A stretch of DNA of 5,051 nt from Rikenellaceae bacterium. GTDB taxonomy: Bacteria; Bacteroidota; Bacteroidia; Bacteroidales; Rikenellaceae. How positions within the stretch are numbered: position 1 is the first letter of the stretch; every line of letters starts with the position of its first letter. A program made the position numbers and the translations under genes. The notes beneath the pieces are model-generated. The model had not been told where the DNA came from, did no database searches, and was given only the letters and a program-made list of their open reading frames with translations. Below are positions 1 through 5,051 of the stretch, piece after piece. The stretch is from contig JAJQAW010000220.1 of NCBI GenBank assembly GCA_021203585.1, forward strand, positions 1 to 5,051, written 5' to 3'.

Positions 1-1
1 G

Positions 2-559
2 ATGGTAGCTTTGTCATGGATTTCAGTTTTCGTTATCAAGCAGAGTAAAAGCCGGAATCGATCGGTCAATCTGCTGGTTACTCTTCTCATCTGCCTGGTT
101 TCCTGGTATGTAGACTGGACCGGATTATTGGCTTATTACGCAGATGAAACCTTTTTCGAATGGTTTTTCCGTCCGGCACAGGTGTTCGACGGCATCTTAT
201 ATTACTCCGATCACATCGGAATGACTCTCAACAACAGCGAAATTTCTCCGAGTCTGTTGAAAGTTTGCTACGGCATCGAATTCCTGGTTTATTTGTTCCC
301 GCTTTATTTAATTTCGCAGGAAAAACTCTATTACTGCGAATTTTGTCACCGATTTATGAAATCGAAAGACCATTATTTCCCACAGGCGGAGCAGGTCAAG
401 GAATACGTGGATCCGATCAAAACCGGCGATCTGGCTTTTATGCAGCAGTCGGAAAAAACGGATAAGGTATGTAACGACGTTCCGGAACAATATAAATTAA
501 ATCTGCATGCCTGTCCGGAATGCGGGGAAAAATATTCAATTTTTATCACGTGCGAATGA
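2..559 (+). CDS. Hypothetical membrane protein with cysteine-rich (zinc-ribbon-like) C-terminal tail; 5' end may be cut
   Basis: I do not recognise this 185-residue protein. Visible hydrophobic stretches are residues 1-12 (possibly the remnant of a longer helix), about 23-45 and about 86-104, so it probably sits in the inner membrane. The part after residue 105 is hydrophilic and carries two CxxC pairs, C112-x2-C115 (CEFC) and C171-x2-C174 (CPECG), separated by about 55 residues, plus C157 and C184. Paired CxxC motifs, the second followed by G-E-K-Y, resemble a zinc ribbon or rubredoxin-like knuckle with a long insert; metal binding is inference. The ATG lies at the second base of the window, so neither a ribosome binding site nor a longer N-terminus can be checked, and the true start may be upstream. 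Its base composition looks more AT-rich than the other genes here. It ends in TGA overlapping the ATG of a possible tiny downstream ORF. Confidence 0.65.
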   Translation: MVALSWISVFVIKQSKSRNRSVNLLVTLLICLVSWYVDWTGLLAYYADETFFEWFFRPAQVFDGILYYSDHIGMTLNNSEISPSLLKVCYGIEFLVYLFPLYLISQEKLYYCEFCHRFMKSKDHYFPQAEQVKEYVDPIKTGDLAFMQQSEKTDKVCNDVPEQYKLNLHACPECGEKYSIFITCE

Positions 560-639
560 AGATGAAAAAAGGAAAATACGAAACGGACAGTACGACCGCC
601 CTGGTGGAAAACCGCTACGTTGTACATCCTGAGCAATAA
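556..639 (+). CDS. Possible 27-residue small protein, translationally coupled to the preceding gene
   Basis: An ATG at 556 overlaps the stop of the preceding membrane protein as ATGA, the classic geometry for coupled translation, and runs 27 codons to TAA at 637-639. A second in-frame ATG follows at 562. The peptide begins basic (MKMKKGK) and then becomes mixed polar, ending HPEQ; it has no hydrophobic segment. I recognise no family. It could be a real small protein, the tail of the upstream gene displaced by a frameshift, or a chance ORF. Its short length makes coding statistics unhelpful, so confidence is low. Confidence 0.28.
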   Translation: MKMKKGKYETDSTTALVENRYVVHPEQ

Positions 640-649
640 AAATTTAGAC

Positions 650-677
650 GGTTAGTTATAATACAATAGGTTAGTTA
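650..677 (+). repeat. Pair of 9-bp direct repeats (GGTTAGTTA) upstream of the aldolase gene
   Basis: GGTTAGTTA occurs at 650-658 and again at 669-677, a start-to-start distance of 19 bp or roughly two helical turns, within the AT-rich stretch just before the aldolase-like gene that starts at 691. Same-face spacing of direct repeats is typical of an operator bound by a dimer or by two monomers. No -7 box of the Bacteroidota type is visible here, so the promoter itself is not located. Regulatory function is inference; a chance repeat in AT-rich DNA is quite possible. Confidence 0.25.
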
Positions 678-690
678 ACGAATTACAAAA

Positions 691-1992
691 ATGAAACAAT
701 TGGACACGAAGTTTATGCATCCGAGCGAGCAGTTGGCTGTGATTATCGGTCGCATTTACCGTAGCGAGATGACTACAACCTCCGGTGGAAATCTCTCGAT
801 TAAGGATGAAAACGACGATATCTGGATTACGCCGAGCGCAGTGGACAAAGGAAATCTGCGTCCTGACGATATAATGTGCGTGAAGCCGGACGGACAAATT
901 ATCGGGAAGCATAAACCCTCTTCCGAATTCCCGTTCCACAAGGCCATTTACGAAATGCGTCCGGAAATGACGGCCGTTATTCACGCCCATCCCCCTGGAT
1001 TGGTGGCCTTTAGCATCGTACACCAGGTTCCGGATACCAACATTATCCCGCAAGCGCGGGCGGTGTGCGGAAAAATCGGTTTCGCGCCCTACGACGTACC
1101 GGGAAGTCTCGCCCTCGGGGAGAAAATCGCCGAGGAATTCCGTAAAAACCCGGATTACAAAGCCGTGATTATGGAAAACCACGGGGTGGTGCTCTGCGGA
1201 ACGGATATGATGGATGCTTACGAACGGTTTGAAACACTTGAGTTTTGTGCCCGGACCATCATCAATTCCCGTACGCTCGGCCAACCGACCTACCTATCCG
1301 AAGAACAAATTTCCGCCTACGAAAAATGCAAACCGGCCAATTTGCCGCGGTTCATGGACGTATCGCATCCATCGGACGAACGGGCGATCCGGTCGGAGAT
1401 CGTGCAAATCGTTCGCCGTTCGTGCGATCAGGGTTTGATGATTAGTTCCTATGGTACGGTTTCGGTGCGCTGGCGCGGGGATGATTTTCTGATTACTCCC
1501 CGGGATATCGCGCGGTGGGATATCGAGCCGAAACAAATCGTTCAAGTAAAAGGCGGTATGATCGAAGCGGGTAAAGTGCCGAGCCGTTCGGTGGCCATGC
1601 ACCAGCGTATTTACCAGATGAATCCGCATATCAATTCGATTATTATGACGCAGTCGCCCCATTTAATGGCCTTTGCCACTTCCGGAACCAAATACGACGT
1701 CCATACCATACCGGAAAGATGGATTTTTCTACAGGATATTCCTACGGTAGATTACGGAATCCGGTACAGCGACCAGAATCCGATTCCGGAACTGGTGGGA
1801 AAATATCCGGCGGTGATGATGGCCAACGACGGGATGATTGTAACCGGGGATAAATTATTGAATACGTTCGACAAGTTAGAAGTAGCCGAATTCAGCGCAA
1901 AATCTTTGATTATGGCGGCTCCGATCGGAACATTAAAACCCATCGATGAAGCGCAAATCGAAGATTTACGGATCGCATTCAATGTCAAGTAA
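691..1992 (+). CDS. Tandem class II aldolase/adducin family protein (active N-terminal domain, degenerate C-terminal domain)
   Basis: This 433-residue protein consists of two copies of the class II aldolase/adducin fold, each about 200 residues, whereas fuculose-phosphate aldolase (FucA) is a single domain of about 215. Domain 1 (about 10-205) has the phosphate-binding loop SGGNLS (31-36), the catalytic glutamate in SSEF (E79), zinc ligands in HAH (H98, H100) and the third zinc histidine in ENHG (H164). These match E73, H92, H94 and H155 of E. coli FucA. Glutamate at this position favours an aldolase over the 4-epimerase AraD, which has aspartate. Domain 2 (about 226-415) keeps the fold pattern (SSYGTVS 252-258, FLITP, MHQRIYQM) but has S300, M319, Q321 and D380 in the equivalent places, so it should not bind zinc or catalyse. 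The substrate cannot be deduced: fuculose-1-phosphate-like sugar phosphates are plausible, but no sugar kinase or isomerase lies nearby. The ATG at 691 has no clear Shine-Dalgarno sequence, as is common in Bacteroidota. Probably cytoplasmic and zinc-dependent. Confidence 0.85.
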   Translation: MKQLDTKFMHPSEQLAVIIGRIYRSEMTTTSGGNLSIKDENDDIWITPSAVDKGNLRPDDIMCVKPDGQIIGKHKPSSEFPFHKAIYEMRPEMTAVIHAHPPGLVAFSIVHQVPDTNIIPQARAVCGKIGFAPYDVPGSLALGEKIAEEFRKNPDYKAVIMENHGVVLCGTDMMDAYERFETLEFCARTIINSRTLGQPTYLSEEQISAYEKCKPANLPRFMDVSHPSDERAIRSEIVQIVRRSCDQGLMISSYGTVSVRWRGDDFLITPRDIARWDIEPKQIVQVKGGMIEAGKVPSRSVAMHQRIYQMNPHINSIIMTQSPHLMAFATSGTKYDVHTIPERWIFLQDIPTVDYGIRYSDQNPIPELVGKYPAVMMANDGMIVTGDKLLNTFDKLEVAEFSAKSLIMAAPIGTLKPIDEAQIEDLRIAFNVK

Positions 1993-2197
1993 CGGACTAT
2001 TTGTTCTGCCCACAGAACGGTTCGGCTCTACAACTGTTCCATTCCATGTACGCATCCTGTCCTGATCCCGACGTAATCTCAAGGCAGCGCGCGTGAGCAA
2101 AGCAGAGATTCTGTTCATGGGCGGTCAGATGAAATAAGGGTGGAAGTCGAATGCGTCCGACCGGACAATGCGTTTCAAGACCGGTATATATCGTAGT
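1993..2197 (+). other. 205-base intergenic region with long-range pairing potential; possible structured leader or small RNA
   Basis: No convincing gene lies between the aldolase-like gene and the lipoate ligase. By eye, 2006-2020 can pair with 2111-2124 (13 pairs including two G-T wobbles, with a small internal bulge). Directly inside it, AATCTC (2075-2080) pairs perfectly with GAGATT (2105-2110), which would stack on the first helix. A competing local hairpin, GTTCTG (2003-2008) with CAGAAC (2013-2018), uses some of the same bases. A further small hairpin GTCG/CGAC lies at 2146-2161. None is followed by a T-run, so they are not standard terminators. The stretch is less AT-rich than the other intergenic regions here. 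I recognise no riboswitch or ncRNA family; the structure is found by hand and could be chance. Confidence 0.22.
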
Positions 2198-2833
2198 ATG
2201 AAGATCATTGTCAGCCATACCACTGTCCCGCAGGAGAACTTGAACCGGGAACAGCAACTGTTCACAGAACGTCCCGGTGAGGACGTTCTGTTTCTCTACA
2301 TCAATGCCCCTTGCGTTGTCATCGGTAAAAACCAGCTTTCGGAAGCGGAAACGGATTTGGACTTTTGCCGTAGCCGAAATATACCTGTGCTCAGACGGTT
2401 ATCCGGGGGCGGTGCGGTTTATCACGATTCGGGCAATATCAATTTCTCTTTCATCGTCCGTGCGGAAAAAGACGGCGTGTTGGACCGGGATTTTCTTTCG
2501 CCGGTGGTCGCCGCATTGAAATCTTTCGGTATTCCTGCCCAAATCGGTAGCCGGAAAGAGTTATCGGTCAATGGGAATAAAATATCCGGAACCGCTTCTC
2601 ATATCAGCCGGGGCCGGCATTTATTTCACGGTACCCTGCTTTTTCATACCGATCTGGAAATCCTGCACGCTGCACTCAACGGAAATCATTCGCTGAGAGG
2701 AAAATATGTTGCATCCGTACCCAGCCCGGTCACCAACATTTCCGGACTGTTGACCCAAAAAATAACCGCCCCGGAATTTATGGAGCGGTTAGCCGTTTTT
2801 TTCAACGCTTATTTCAATTGCCCTTCCCGGTAA
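2198..2833 (+). CDS. lplA: Short lipoate-protein ligase (LplA family, catalytic domain only)
   Basis: Ligases of this family activate lipoate or octanoate with ATP and attach it to a lysine on lipoyl domains of 2-oxoacid dehydrogenases and GcvH, in the cytoplasm. With the start at 2198 the protein has 211 residues. Family hallmarks are the loop RRLSGGGAVYHD (66-77) followed by GNINFSF (79-85), the lysine in NGNKISG (K128, matching K133 of E. coli LplA) and HGTLLF (144-149). I prefer ATG 2198 to the in-frame ATG at 2168 because MKIIVS then aligns with the start of the family's first strand; the extra 10 residues have no counterpart. E. coli LplA has 338 residues; this protein stops soon after the VTN segment (178-180) and lacks the C-terminal accessory domain. 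No cysteine occurs between 58 and 207, which argues against a LipB/LipM-type octanoyltransferase using a catalytic cysteine. Its last 25 bp overlap the end of convergent kdsB. The gene stands alone, with no lipoylated-enzyme gene in view. Confidence 0.85.
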   Translation: MKIIVSHTTVPQENLNREQQLFTERPGEDVLFLYINAPCVVIGKNQLSEAETDLDFCRSRNIPVLRRLSGGGAVYHDSGNINFSFIVRAEKDGVLDRDFLSPVVAALKSFGIPAQIGSRKELSVNGNKISGTASHISRGRHLFHGTLLFHTDLEILHAALNGNHSLRGKYVASVPSPVTNISGLLTQKITAPEFMERLAVFFNAYFNCPSR

Positions 2834-3573
2834 AGCCGGATCACTTTGTCCAGGTCCTCGGGGGTATCGATCGCGTAGTTTTGCTGATCGGTGATGGCTA
2901 CTTTTATGCGGTATCCGTTTTCCAGCCATCGAAGCTGCTCCAACGACTCGGCGAGTTCCAGGGTACTTTGCTTCAGACCGGTAATCTCCCGCAATACCTG
3001 AGCCCGGTAGGCATAGATACCCAGGTGTTTGAAAAAGATATGGGATTTTTGCCATTCCTGCCGCTCTTTTATCGATCGCAGGTAAGGAATGACCGAGCGC
3101 GTAAAATAGAGCGCATAATTGTCCGTAGTCATAACCACCTTCGGAGAATTCGGATTGAAAATATCCTCGTTTTCGGAAAACGGTTTTACCAAGGTAGCGA
3201 TTTGGGTGCGGGCATCGGTAAAAAGCATGGAGAGTTGCCGCAGCTGATCCTTGTCGATGAACGGTTCATCGCCCTGGATATTGATCACCACGTCGAATTT
3301 CTGGTTGGTAAGGGCTTCCACCGCATCCAAGGCTTCCCGGCAACGGTCCGTGCCGCTTTGATGCTCTTCGGCGGTCATTACCACATTTCCTCCGAACACC
3401 CGGACGGCTGACTCGATGCGCGAATCGTCCGTGGCCACGTAACACGCATCATACACCGCGATGGCACGCTCGTAGACCCGTTGTATCATGGGTTTGCCGG
3501 CAATATCGACCAATGGTTTTCCCGGAAAACGGCTCGATGCATAACGGGCCGGAATTAAAGCAAGGGTTCTCAT
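2809..3573 (-). CDS. kdsB: 3-deoxy-manno-octulosonate cytidylyltransferase (CMP-KDO synthetase)
   Basis: KdsB couples KDO to CTP, giving CMP-KDO and pyrophosphate; CMP-KDO is the donor for the inner core of lipopolysaccharide, so it is normally essential in Gram-negative bacteria that make KDO-linked lipid A. The 254-residue length is typical. Motifs in order: the nucleotide-binding loop IPARYASSRFPGKP (7-20), ATDD (47-50), SGTDR (73-77), NIQGDEP (98-104) with a magnesium-binding aspartate at D102, KHLGIYAYR (182-190), LEQLRWLENG (211-220) and IDTPEDL (235-241) with the second metal aspartate D236. All key residues are present, so the enzyme should be active in the cytoplasm. The ATG at 3571-3573 places IPAR at the usual distance from the N-terminus. 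A -7 box on this strand at 3593-3600 suggests a leader of about 15 bases. It is divergent from the acyl-CoA reductase gene and its 3' end overlaps the lipoate ligase by 25 bp. Confidence 0.96.
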   Translation of the reverse strand: MRTLALIPARYASSRFPGKPLVDIAGKPMIQRVYERAIAVYDACYVATDDSRIESAVRVFGGNVVMTAEEHQSGTDRCREALDAVEALTNQKFDVVINIQGDEPFIDKDQLRQLSMLFTDARTQIATLVKPFSENEDIFNPNSPKVVMTTDNYALYFTRSVIPYLRSIKERQEWQKSHIFFKHLGIYAYRAQVLREITGLKQSTLELAESLEQLRWLENGYRIKVAITDQQNYAIDTPEDLDKVIRLYREGQLK

Positions 3574-3592
3574 GGCTTTTTCATTTATCTAA

Positions 3593-3600
3593 CAAAGATA
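3593..3600 (-). promoter_or_regulatory. Bacteroidota-type -7 promoter box for kdsB
   Basis: Read on the minus strand this is TATCTTTG, an exact match to the TAnnTTTG -7 element described for Bacteroides primary-sigma promoters. It lies 19 bp upstream of the kdsB start codon, leaving room for a leader of roughly 15 bases. The -33 TTTG element is weaker: TTTC (plus-strand 3623-3626) lies 22 bp upstream, one mismatch and slightly longer than the usual spacing. Confidence 0.6.
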
Positions 3601-3611
3601 GAATCTTTTCG

Positions 3612-3619
3612 TAATTTTG
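3612..3619 (+). promoter_or_regulatory. Bacteroidota-type -7 promoter box for the acyl-CoA reductase gene
   Basis: TAATTTTG matches TAnnTTTG exactly and ends 13 bp before the ATG at 3633, so the transcript would have a very short leader of about 10 bases. No good TTTG -33 element is seen at the expected 19-21 bp; the nearest T-rich word is TTTA at 3584-3587, 24 bp away. The box is only 11 bp from the kdsB box on the other strand. Confidence 0.55.
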
Positions 3620-3632
3620 CTCGAAATACCGC

Positions 3633-4646
3633 ATGAAAATGTACCGTACTGCACCCTTTATCCGGCTGGGCCGGATGATCGATTCGATACTGCCCGAGCG
3701 ACCCGCCGTTTTCGACGAACTGGTTCGGTTGGCCCGGTCGGAGAATCCGTGGTTTACGGCCGATAGTATTCGGTTATCGCTCCAGGCAATGTCCCAAAAA
3801 ATGCTCGATCGGGAAAAACTCGAAAGCTGGCTCGAACGTTACCCCCGTCCGGCCCATTTCGAACCACGGAACGTGGGCATCGTGATGGCGGGAAATATTC
3901 CATTGGTCGGTTTTCTGGATCTGCTGTGTGTCTGTATTTCCGGGCACCGGGCTTACGTGAAAACCTCTTCTAAAGATACGGCGCTCATGAAACGAGCCAT
4001 AGCAGCGTTGGCGACTGCCGATCGTTCGCTGACCCTCCTGCCATTGACGGAAGATTCCCCGTTGGATGCCGTCATCGCTACCGGGAGCGATAATACGAAC
4101 CGGTATTTCAAACGGAAATACGGCTCGATGCCGGGATTACTCCGGAAAAACCGGACCAGCATTGCCGTGCTCGGCGGAGAGGAATCTCCGGAGGAATTAC
4201 GCGGTTTGACGCAGGATGTGTTCGATTATTTCGGGATGGGATGCCGGAGCGTATCCCGGTTTTTCCTTCCGGAAAATTACAAGATTGGAGAACTTTTGCA
4301 TCGGTTGCAGGAAAGAAACGTGACGCATCCGAATTATCGGAATGCCTACCGTCACCAGAAAGCTATGCTGCACATGCAGTCCACCGATTTTCTGGACGGT
4401 GGATTTTTTACCTTGCGGGAGCATTCAGGATTTTCCGAAGCGCTTCCCGATCTGGTATTTTCCCGGTATCGGGATCCGGCAGAAGTAGAACAATGGATCG
4501 AAGCCCACGAGGATTCGATTCAATGTGTGGTCACCCGGACTATTCCACATCCGCGCGCCGTGGCTTTTGGAATGGCTCAGCAACCGGAATTGTGGGATTA
4601 TCCGGATGGAAAGGATGTTATGGCTTTTCTATACTCGCTTGAATAA
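3633..4646 (+). CDS. Acyl-CoA reductase, LuxC family
   Basis: LuxC-type enzymes reduce an activated acyl group to an aldehyde with NADPH, through an acyl-cysteine intermediate on an aldehyde-dehydrogenase-like fold. Support in this 337-residue protein: the cofactor-binding segment VGIVMAGNIPLVGF (81-94) leading to SGHRAYVK (103-110) and SSKD (112-115), ATGSDNTNRYF (149-159), SIAVLGGEES (176-185), and GMGCRSVSR (201-209), where C204 is the likely catalytic cysteine. V. harveyi-type LuxC is about 480 residues; this one lacks part of the N-terminal region, in keeping with the shorter acyl-CoA reductases of Bacteroidota. No luciferase (luxAB) or acyl-protein synthetase (luxE) gene is present, so bioluminescence is not implied and the substrate is unknown. 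The ATG at 3633 is followed by another at 3639; the first is chosen but either may serve. A -7 box sits just upstream. The 3' end overlaps the convergent thioredoxin-fold gene by 29 bp. Confidence 0.85.
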   Translation: MKMYRTAPFIRLGRMIDSILPERPAVFDELVRLARSENPWFTADSIRLSLQAMSQKMLDREKLESWLERYPRPAHFEPRNVGIVMAGNIPLVGFLDLLCVCISGHRAYVKTSSKDTALMKRAIAALATADRSLTLLPLTEDSPLDAVIATGSDNTNRYFKRKYGSMPGLLRKNRTSIAVLGGEESPEELRGLTQDVFDYFGMGCRSVSRFFLPENYKIGELLHRLQERNVTHPNYRNAYRHQKAMLHMQSTDFLDGGFFTLREHSGFSEALPDLVFSRYRDPAEVEQWIEAHEDSIQCVVTRTIPHPRAVAFGMAQQPELWDYPDGKDVMAFLYSLE

Positions 4647-5051
4647 GGGCCAGAAAATCCTCGGCGGTTTCCGGTACCTCGTTGACCCACATCCGGAGGA
4701 TCGTACCGCTACGATCGGTCAGGTAAATCCGCGGTATGGTTTGAGTCGCAAACAACCGGTATACCTCCCGATCCGGGTCGGGATAAACCGGCATAGCCAA
4801 CCAACGGCTGCCCTCCGCCGCCTCGGACAATTGATCCAACGTCATATCCCGCACGATATTTACCATTTCGAAGCCTTCCTGCCCCCTCAAGTTCTCCCAC
4901 ACGGTCTCCAATTTGGGCAGTTCCCGCCTGCAATCCTGGCAGGTTGGGTTAAAAAATGTGATCAAATATGCAGTTCCGACTTCCGGTGAAAAGGTATATC
5001 CGTCCTTCCCGGAAAGGGTAAATGCCGGAAGGTAATCCCCCGTCTGAATAT
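4618..5051 (-). CDS. TlpA/ResA-like thioredoxin-fold protein, C-terminal part (5' end outside window)
   Basis: This reading frame enters from the right edge and ends with TAA at 4618-4620, giving 143 visible residues. The order is that of AhpC/TSA-Redoxin and TlpA proteins: a first strand with G-DYLPAFTLSGKDG (4-17), then LITFFNPTCQDCRREL (29-44) with the redox pair C37-x2-C40, then a helix and inserted segment (50-85), TIPRIYL (104-110) with the probable cis-proline P106, and TDRSGTILRMWV (111-122). Family members reduce or maintain thiols, usually in the periplasm and anchored by an N-terminal signal or lipobox; here that region lies outside the window, so location is inferred. The position before the first cysteine is threonine within NPTC rather than the WC of thioredoxins. 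A TTG at 4963-4965 could be taken as a start, but the frame stays open and conserved upstream of it, so it is internal. The 3' end overlaps the acyl-CoA reductase gene. Confidence 0.85.
   Translation of the reverse strand, partial: IQTGDYLPAFTLSGKDGYTFSPEVGTAYLITFFNPTCQDCRRELPKLETVWENLRGQEGFEMVNIVRDMTLDQLSEAAEGSRWLAMPVYPDPDREVYRLFATQTIPRIYLTDRSGTILRMWVNEVPETAEDFLALIQASIEKP

Noticed and set aside
657..662. TATAAT, a perfect proteobacterial -10 box, upstream of the aldolase gene
   Set aside because: The organism appears to be Bacteroidota, whose primary sigma factor uses TAnnTTTG, and there is no TTGACA-like element 17 bp upstream.
2003..2018. Hairpin GTTCTG/CAGAAC as a terminator for the aldolase gene
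   Set aside because: The stem is only 6 bp and no T-run follows; at best it is part of an alternative fold.
1982..2065. 27-residue ORF starting inside the 3' end of the aldolase gene
   Set aside because: It overlaps the stop by a few bases, which could suggest coupling, but the peptide resembles nothing and its region overlaps the possible RNA helices; not enough support.
2168..2197. Ten-residue N-terminal extension of the lipoate ligase from the upstream ATG
   Set aside because: The family's N-terminal strand aligns from the second ATG at 2198, and the extension has no counterpart in known LplA proteins.
1997..2257. 86-codon minus-strand ORF across the intergenic region before lplA
   Set aside because: It runs through the lipoate ligase start on the opposite strand, has no recognisable motif, and its composition (scattered H, C and R) looks like a chance frame.
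2818..3411. Long plus-strand ORF of 197 codons opposite kdsB
   Set aside because: It is the antisense shadow of kdsB, which carries the complete set of family motifs.
4618..4965. TTG at 4963-4965 as the start of the thioredoxin-fold gene
   Set aside because: The frame stays open to the window edge and the upstream residues form the conserved first strand of the family, so the TTG is an internal leucine codon.
1..5051. High frequency of CCGG-containing words (CCGGA, TCCGG) over the whole window
   Set aside because: It follows from codon choice (CCG GAA, TCC GGA, CCG GAT and similar) in several genes and shows no positional pattern suggesting uptake sites or repeats.

Overview
The window looks like ordinary chromosome from a Gram-negative member of the Bacteroidota, most likely Bacteroidales with medium GC. 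Three things point there. KdsB (activation of KDO for lipopolysaccharide) requires an outer membrane. None of the genes has a clear Shine-Dalgarno sequence close to its start. The kdsB/acyl-CoA reductase intergenic region carries a TAnnTTTG box on each strand, the -7 element typical of Bacteroides promoters.

Layout, left to right. (1) 2-559 (+): a small membrane protein with a cysteine-rich cytoplasmic tail, possibly cut at its 5' end by the window edge, followed by a possible 27-codon ORF that overlaps its stop by ATGA. (2) 691-1992 (+): a tandem class II aldolase/adducin protein whose first domain keeps every catalytic and metal residue and whose second domain has lost all of them. (3) 1993-2197: a 205-base intergenic stretch with some long-range pairing potential and no convincing gene. 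(4) 2198-2833 (+): a short lipoate-protein ligase. (5) 2809-3573 (-): kdsB, tail to tail with the ligase and overlapping it by 25 bp. (6) 3633-4646 (+): a LuxC-family acyl-CoA reductase divergent from kdsB across 59 bp. (7) 4618-5051 (-): the 3' part of a TlpA/ResA-like thioredoxin-fold protein, overlapping the acyl-CoA reductase by 29 bp; its 5' end lies beyond the window.

The genes serve separate cell functions (cofactor attachment, LPS precursor activation, acyl-CoA reduction, thiol redox, sugar-phosphate or related aldol chemistry), and I see no single pathway joining them. The arrangement is unusually tight: two convergent pairs overlap in their coding 3' ends, so no conventional terminator can lie between them, and one divergent pair shares a very short promoter region. 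There is no mobile element, CRISPR array, tRNA, rRNA or phage gene that I can support. I do not see an obviously new system. The best leads are the degenerate half of the tandem aldolase, the stripped-down lipoate ligase, the paired convergent overlaps and the back-to-back promoters.
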